From assembly GCA_039029515.1 (NCBI GenBank), contig JBCCFX010000167.1:1-8905 (forward strand): 8,905 nucleotides of DNA, written 5' to 3'. Below, one piece after another: positions 6,090-8,905 of this stretch (the stretch's first letter is position 1; every line of letters starts with the position of its first letter). Position numbers and translations under genes: made by a program. The notes beneath the pieces are model-generated. The model was not told the origin of the DNA. It ran no database searches and worked only from the letters and a program-made list of their open reading frames with translations. The DNA is from JBCCFX01 sp039029515. GTDB taxonomy: Bacteria; Planctomycetota; Phycisphaerae; Phycisphaerales; SM1A02.

Positions 6090-7417
6090 TCGTGCGATGG
6101 CGGTATCGCGACAAGGTGATCGGCAAGCCACTCGACCGATGCGTTGACCATGAGTTCCCGGCTGATGGGATCGCTGAACAATCGATTGCAGTCAGTGATA
6201 GTGATCAGCTCATGCGGACCCGCCAGTGACTGATCCATAAGTTGCATACCTGCTGCAAGCGAGTTCTCAAACTCAGCATGAATCAGCAGCGTGGATGCGT
6301 GGACACGCTCCGCCGTTGACGTCTCATCGCCACAGACGGCATCGCGAATGACGAGCGAACGAATCTGCGGCACGCGCGCCGCGTAGTGCAGGACGAACAT
6401 GCCACCCATGCCTGAGCCGAGCAGGCCGAACCGATTGGGATCAACTTCCTGCATCGCGTACACGGTTTGACAGATGCGATCGAGATCCTGAAGGCACTGC
6501 GTGGGTGTCGCTTCTTCAAGCGTGCCTTCGCTCGCACCATGGCCGGTGTAATTCAAGCGGATGCCGATGATCCCACGTTTCGCCAGGCGCCGACTGATCA
6601 CGACGTTCCGAGGACTGTTGCCATCGCTGTCGTAGCCATGGGCAAAGACAACGGCTGGGAACGGTCCACTCCCCGGTCCGGCGCCAGGCGGCAGGTCAAT
6701 GGAGCAGCACAGGTTCTTGTCGAGCGAACTCTTGACTTTGGTGATCAACGTCCGGACGCCGGGCTGCTGTGCAGGTCGTTGTGATGCCCATCGTTCGATG
6801 ATGCTCACCACCATGTCGTCCGTCACCGGCAGGTACTCGGCGTACAGGCTGTCGATGCCGCGAAACTTGCTCGGGCGATGTGGAATCACCACGATGTCGG
6901 CGGCGTCATGTAGTTGCCATGTCGCATCGGAGGTTCCAGCCGGAACCGCGACAGCAATCTTGCGTGCACCACGATCTCGAACTGATGCGATGGCGCCGAG
7001 GAGGCGAGCGCCGCTCGCCACACCTTCATCCGCAATGATGACCGTTCGGTCGCGCACTTCGATTTCAGAAAGCACTGACCGAATCCGTCCTTGCTTCCGC
7101 TGCAACGAACGGAACGCAATACGCGCTGGGCCGACCATCTCCTGACTTGTGACATGGTGCCACCTTGCGCTGGACTTGATCATTGAGATGCGGCCGTGCT
7201 CATCCACCGCACCAACGGTTCGGCCGGCGGGACCGGGTGCGGCAAGGCGCTCGATCAGCATGACGTCGAGCGGGGCATCGAGTTGGCGCGCGATGATCTC
7301 GGCGACAGGAATCCCGCCGTTGGCGAGGCCCAGAACGATCGGATCTTCATTGCGTAGGAAAGCGAGATGGCCGGCGAGCTCCTCGGCGGCCGAGCTTCGA
7401 TTGGAGAAGAGACGCAT
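6035..7417 (-). CDS. Phosphoribosyltransferase domain fused to degenerate alpha/beta-hydrolase domain
   Basis: A 460-residue two-domain cytoplasmic protein. Residues 1 to about 205 are a type I phosphoribosyltransferase (COG1926-like): GLANGGIPVAEIIARQL at 30-46, APLDVMLIERLAAPG at 48-62, and the PRPP motif VIIADEGVASGA at 126-137 with the acidic pair Asp130-Glu131. The pyrophosphate loop reads LANGG where relatives usually have LPRGG, losing the arginine. After a linker (about 211-225), residues 226-436 are an alpha/beta hydrolase: VVFAHGYDSDGNSP (256-269), then LNYTGHGASEG (288-298). The nucleophile elbow reads G334-S-G-M-G338, so Gly336 sits where Ser is expected. The Asp position appears to be Glu384 and the His position Asn411 (TDCNRLF). 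Hydrolysis is therefore doubtful. Similar fusions exist, for example mycobacterial Rv0571c as I recall it, but with unclear function. ATG 7417 is chosen over 7462 because a near-perfect SD sits before it. The last 25 residues are low-complexity. Confidence 0.85.
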   Translation of the reverse strand: MRLFSNRSSAAEELAGHLAFLRNEDPIVLGLANGGIPVAEIIARQLDAPLDVMLIERLAAPGPAGRTVGAVDEHGRISMIKSSARWHHVTSQEMVGPARIAFRSLQRKQGRIRSVLSEIEVRDRTVIIADEGVASGARLLGAIASVRDRGARKIAVAVPAGTSDATWQLHDAADIVVIPHRPSKFRGIDSLYAEYLPVTDDMVVSIIERWASQRPAQQPGVRTLITKVKSSLDKNLCCSIDLPPGAGPGSGPFPAVVFAHGYDSDGNSPRNVVISRRLAKRGIIGIRLNYTGHGASEGTLEEATPTQCLQDLDRICQTVYAMQEVDPNRFGLLGSGMGGMFVLHYAARVPQIRSLVIRDAVCGDETSTAERVHASTLLIHAEFENSLAAGMQLMDQSLAGPHELITITDCNRLFSDPISRELMVNASVEWLADHLVAIPPSHDQPTTDVSESSSAPPASG

Positions 7418-7422
7418 CGCGG

Positions 7423-7432
7423 TACCTCCTTT
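7423..7432 (-). promoter_or_regulatory. Strong Shine-Dalgarno of the phosphoribosyltransferase-hydrolase gene
   Basis: On the minus strand AAAGGAGGTA, an almost full match to the 16S anti-SD, lies with seven bases between GGAGG and ATG 7417. It fixes the start and is the strongest ribosome-binding site in the window, suggesting efficient translation. Confidence 0.85.
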
Positions 7433-7459
7433 GAGGCATTCCACTGGCATTGTGATGTT

Positions 7460-7478
7460 CACGCCTTCCCTTGGCGTG
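7460..7478 (-). repeat. Small leader hairpin before the fusion gene
   Basis: Perfect six-base inverted repeat CACGCC / GGCGTG around a seven-base loop (AAGGGAA on the transcribed strand). It lies about 28 bases upstream of the SD, not overlapping it. There is no T run, so it is not a terminator. Confidence 0.35.
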
Positions 7479-7502
7479 CATCGTGTCCCGTCTCGCCCTT
7501 CG

Positions 7503-7508
7503 GTTATA
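7503..7508 (-). promoter_or_regulatory. Possible -10 box for the fusion gene
   Basis: TATAAC on the minus strand (five of six to TATAAT), about 85 bases before the start codon. No good -35 hexamer lies 16-18 bases upstream and there is no TGn extension, so this is only a candidate. Confidence 0.25.
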
Positions 7509-7589
7509 CCCGCGAATCACAGATTGGGAAGGAAGGAACTCGCGCGAAAGATCGTGCGAAATTTCCCGATGTCGACAACAGGCCCGAGT

Positions 7590-8905
7590 CTATGAACTTG
7601 CGACCGCGGTACGCGAACGTGAACGTCGCTTCGGAAGCAGCGGTTGCAGGTACTGTCCGGTGTGACTTCGCTTCACCTTGGCCACCTTCTCAGGCGGTCC
7701 TTCCGCGACAATCGTTCCGCCACGATCGCCACCTTCCGGACCGAGGTCGATGATCCAGTCTGCACACTTGATGACATCGAGGTTGTGTTCGATCACGACG
7801 AGCGTGTGGCCCTGATTCGCAAGCTCCTGAAGGACATCAAGAAGCTTGGCAACGTCGGCAAAGTGCAGACCAGTCGTTGGCTCATCGAGGACATACAACG
7901 TATGTGCAGATGAACGGCTTCCCAATTCGCTGGCGAGCTTAATGCGCTGCGCTTCGCCGCCGGACAACGTTGTTGACGGCTGACCAAGTTGCACGTAATC
8001 CAGCCCGACGGCGTGCAGGCACTTGAGCATACGAAGCGTCTTGGGATGCGCATCGAAGAAGTCAACCGCGTCCTCGACCGTCATGTCCAGTACGTCAGCG
8101 ATGTTCTTGTGGCGGTACGTAATCTCAAGCGTCTCGCGGTTATACCGGCGACCCTTGCACGTCTCGCACGCGACAAAGACATCGGGAAGGAAGTGCATTT
8201 CGATTCGGCGCACACCCTGACCCTGGCACACTTCGCATCGGCCGCCCTTGACGTTGAAGCTGAAACGGCCCGGTTGATAGCCGCGAATCTTCGCTTCTTT
8301 CGTCTGTGTGAAAAGCTTGCGTATGTCATCGAAGATGCCGGTGTATGTCGCGGGGTTTGATCGAGGTGTTCGGCCAATCGGTGACTGATCGACCTGTACG
8401 ATGCGCTCGATTTTGTTGAGGCCATTGATCCGCGTGTGTGCGCCGGGCACAATGCGCGTGCCGTTGATGGAGCGCAACGCGGACTTCAGCAGGACTTCAT
8501 TGACGAGCGTGGATTTGCCGGAGCCGGACACGCCGGTGACGCACACGAGTCCGCCGAGCGGAATTGCGGCATCGATCGTCTTCAGGTTGTTCGCTCGTGC
8601 GCCCTTGACGACGATCGCCTTGTCGGGCGAAACATCGCGCCGCTTCTTCGGCACGTCGACCGATCGCGTTCCCGACATGAACTGGCCGGTCAGCGATGTC
8701 TTGTGCGCCATGATGGCGTCAATGTCGCCGGCGGCGACGACGGTGCCTCCGTGCCGACCCGGGCCGGGGCCGATGTCGATGACGTGGTCTGCGGCGCGAA
8801 TCATGCCATCATCGTGCTCGACGACGACCACGGTGTTCCCGATGTCCGCGAGATTGCGGAGGGTGGCGATGAGGCGATCGTTGTCACGTTGATGCAGACC
8901 GATCG
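7590..8905 (-). CDS. uvrA: UvrA, excinuclease ABC subunit A (C-terminal part; 5' end outside window)
   Basis: The damage-recognition ATPase of nucleotide excision repair, which loads UvrB on DNA as a UvrA dimer in the cytoplasm. The last 437 residues are visible (family length about 940), so the first ATP-binding half and UvrB-binding region lie right of the window. The visible part opens with IGLHQRDNDRL, the continuation of Walker B of the first ATPase. The second ATPase has Walker A GVSGSGKS at visible residues 124-131. A zinc finger follows, Cys223-x2-Cys226-x19-Cys246-x2-Cys249. Then come the signature LSGGEAQRIKLASEL (313-327), Walker B LYVLDEPTTGLH (336-347) and the His loop VIEHNLDVI (370-378). 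All key residues are intact. The C-terminus ends in a short basic/serine tail (KRRSRSRTAVASS), stop TAG. No T-tailed terminator follows. Confidence 0.97.
   Translation of the reverse strand, partial: IGLHQRDNDRLIATLRNLADIGNTVVVVEHDDGMIRAADHVIDIGPGPGRHGGTVVAAGDIDAIMAHKTSLTGQFMSGTRSVDVPKKRRDVSPDKAIVVKGARANNLKTIDAAIPLGGLVCVTGVSGSGKSTLVNEVLLKSALRSINGTRIVPGAHTRINGLNKIERIVQVDQSPIGRTPRSNPATYTGIFDDIRKLFTQTKEAKIRGYQPGRFSFNVKGGRCEVCQGQGVRRIEMHFLPDVFVACETCKGRRYNRETLEITYRHKNIADVLDMTVEDAVDFFDAHPKTLRMLKCLHAVGLDYVQLGQPSTTLSGGEAQRIKLASELGSRSSAHTLYVLDEPTTGLHFADVAKLLDVLQELANQGHTLVVIEHNLDVIKCADWIIDLGPEGGDRGGTIVAEGPPEKVAKVKRSHTGQYLQPLLPKRRSRSRTAVASS

Larger units (their letters stand above)
7418..7589 (-). other. 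172-bp leader between uvrA and the fusion gene
   Basis: Read on the minus strand, this gap holds, after the uvrA stop, no T-tailed terminator. It has a -10-like TATAAC (plus-strand 7503-7508) with no convincing -35 at 17-18 bases. There is an inverted repeat CACGCC...GGCGTG (7460-7478, six-base stem, seven-base loop) and then the strong SD at 7423-7432. If the -10-like box were used, the leader would be about 80 bases and the hairpin would sit in it, upstream of the SD. The fusion gene could equally be read through from uvrA. Confidence 0.4.

Noticed and set aside
6699..7145. 148-codon plus-strand open frame
   Set aside because: Antisense to the phosphoribosyltransferase half of the fusion gene; Arg/Ser-rich with no motif.
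7418..7462. Earlier ATG at 7462 for the fusion gene
   Set aside because: It would translate the near-perfect SD as coding sequence and add 15 residues before the natural start of the phosphoribosyltransferase domain.
8401..8892. 163-codon plus-strand open frame
   Set aside because: Antisense to uvrA across the Walker A region; a shadow of a highly conserved gene.

Overview
The window is bacterial DNA, moderately GC-rich (roughly 55-60% by eye), densely coded, with good Shine-Dalgarno (SD) sequences and several four-base start/stop overlaps. Nothing in it fixes the lineage. The sulfotransferase, the split Alg14/Alg13-type glycosyltransferase and the style of the UvrA C-terminus would fit a marine bacterium such as a Planctomycetota/Phycisphaerae member, but that is a weak inference.

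Left part (1-6089, all + strand): the right-hand end of a surface or exopolysaccharide cluster. In order it holds the C-terminal part of a WbbL-like GT2 glycosyltransferase (cut by the window edge), a sulfotransferase of the heparan-sulfate-sulfotransferase type, a GT2 glycosyltransferase with a C-terminal membrane segment, a GT4 glycosyltransferase, a 149-bp gap with stacked small hairpins, another GT2 glycosyltransferase, and a split Alg14-like/Alg13-like pair. The first four genes are joined by GTGA/ATGA overlaps, as is the Alg14/Alg13 pair. The genes together look like the machinery that adds successive sugars, with sulfate decoration, to a lipid-linked glycan. The initiating transferase, flippase, polymerase and export genes are not in the window and presumably lie to the left.

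Right part (6035-8905, all - strand): a housekeeping-like segment convergent with the glycan cluster. It contains the C-terminal 437 residues of the excision-repair ATPase UvrA (cut by the right edge). After a 172-bp gap comes a 460-residue fusion of a phosphoribosyltransferase domain with an alpha/beta-hydrolase domain. The two strands meet tail to tail with a 55-bp overlap of coding ends, which marks the border between the two segments.

The most interesting item is the fusion protein. Its hydrolase domain keeps the fold signature, but all three catalytic-triad positions look substituted (Ser to Gly, Asp to Glu, His to Asn). Its phosphoribosyltransferase pyrophosphate loop also lacks the usual arginine. 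It is therefore a candidate pseudoenzyme or sensor rather than a plain hydrolase. No tRNA, rRNA, CRISPR array, insertion sequence or phage gene was seen.
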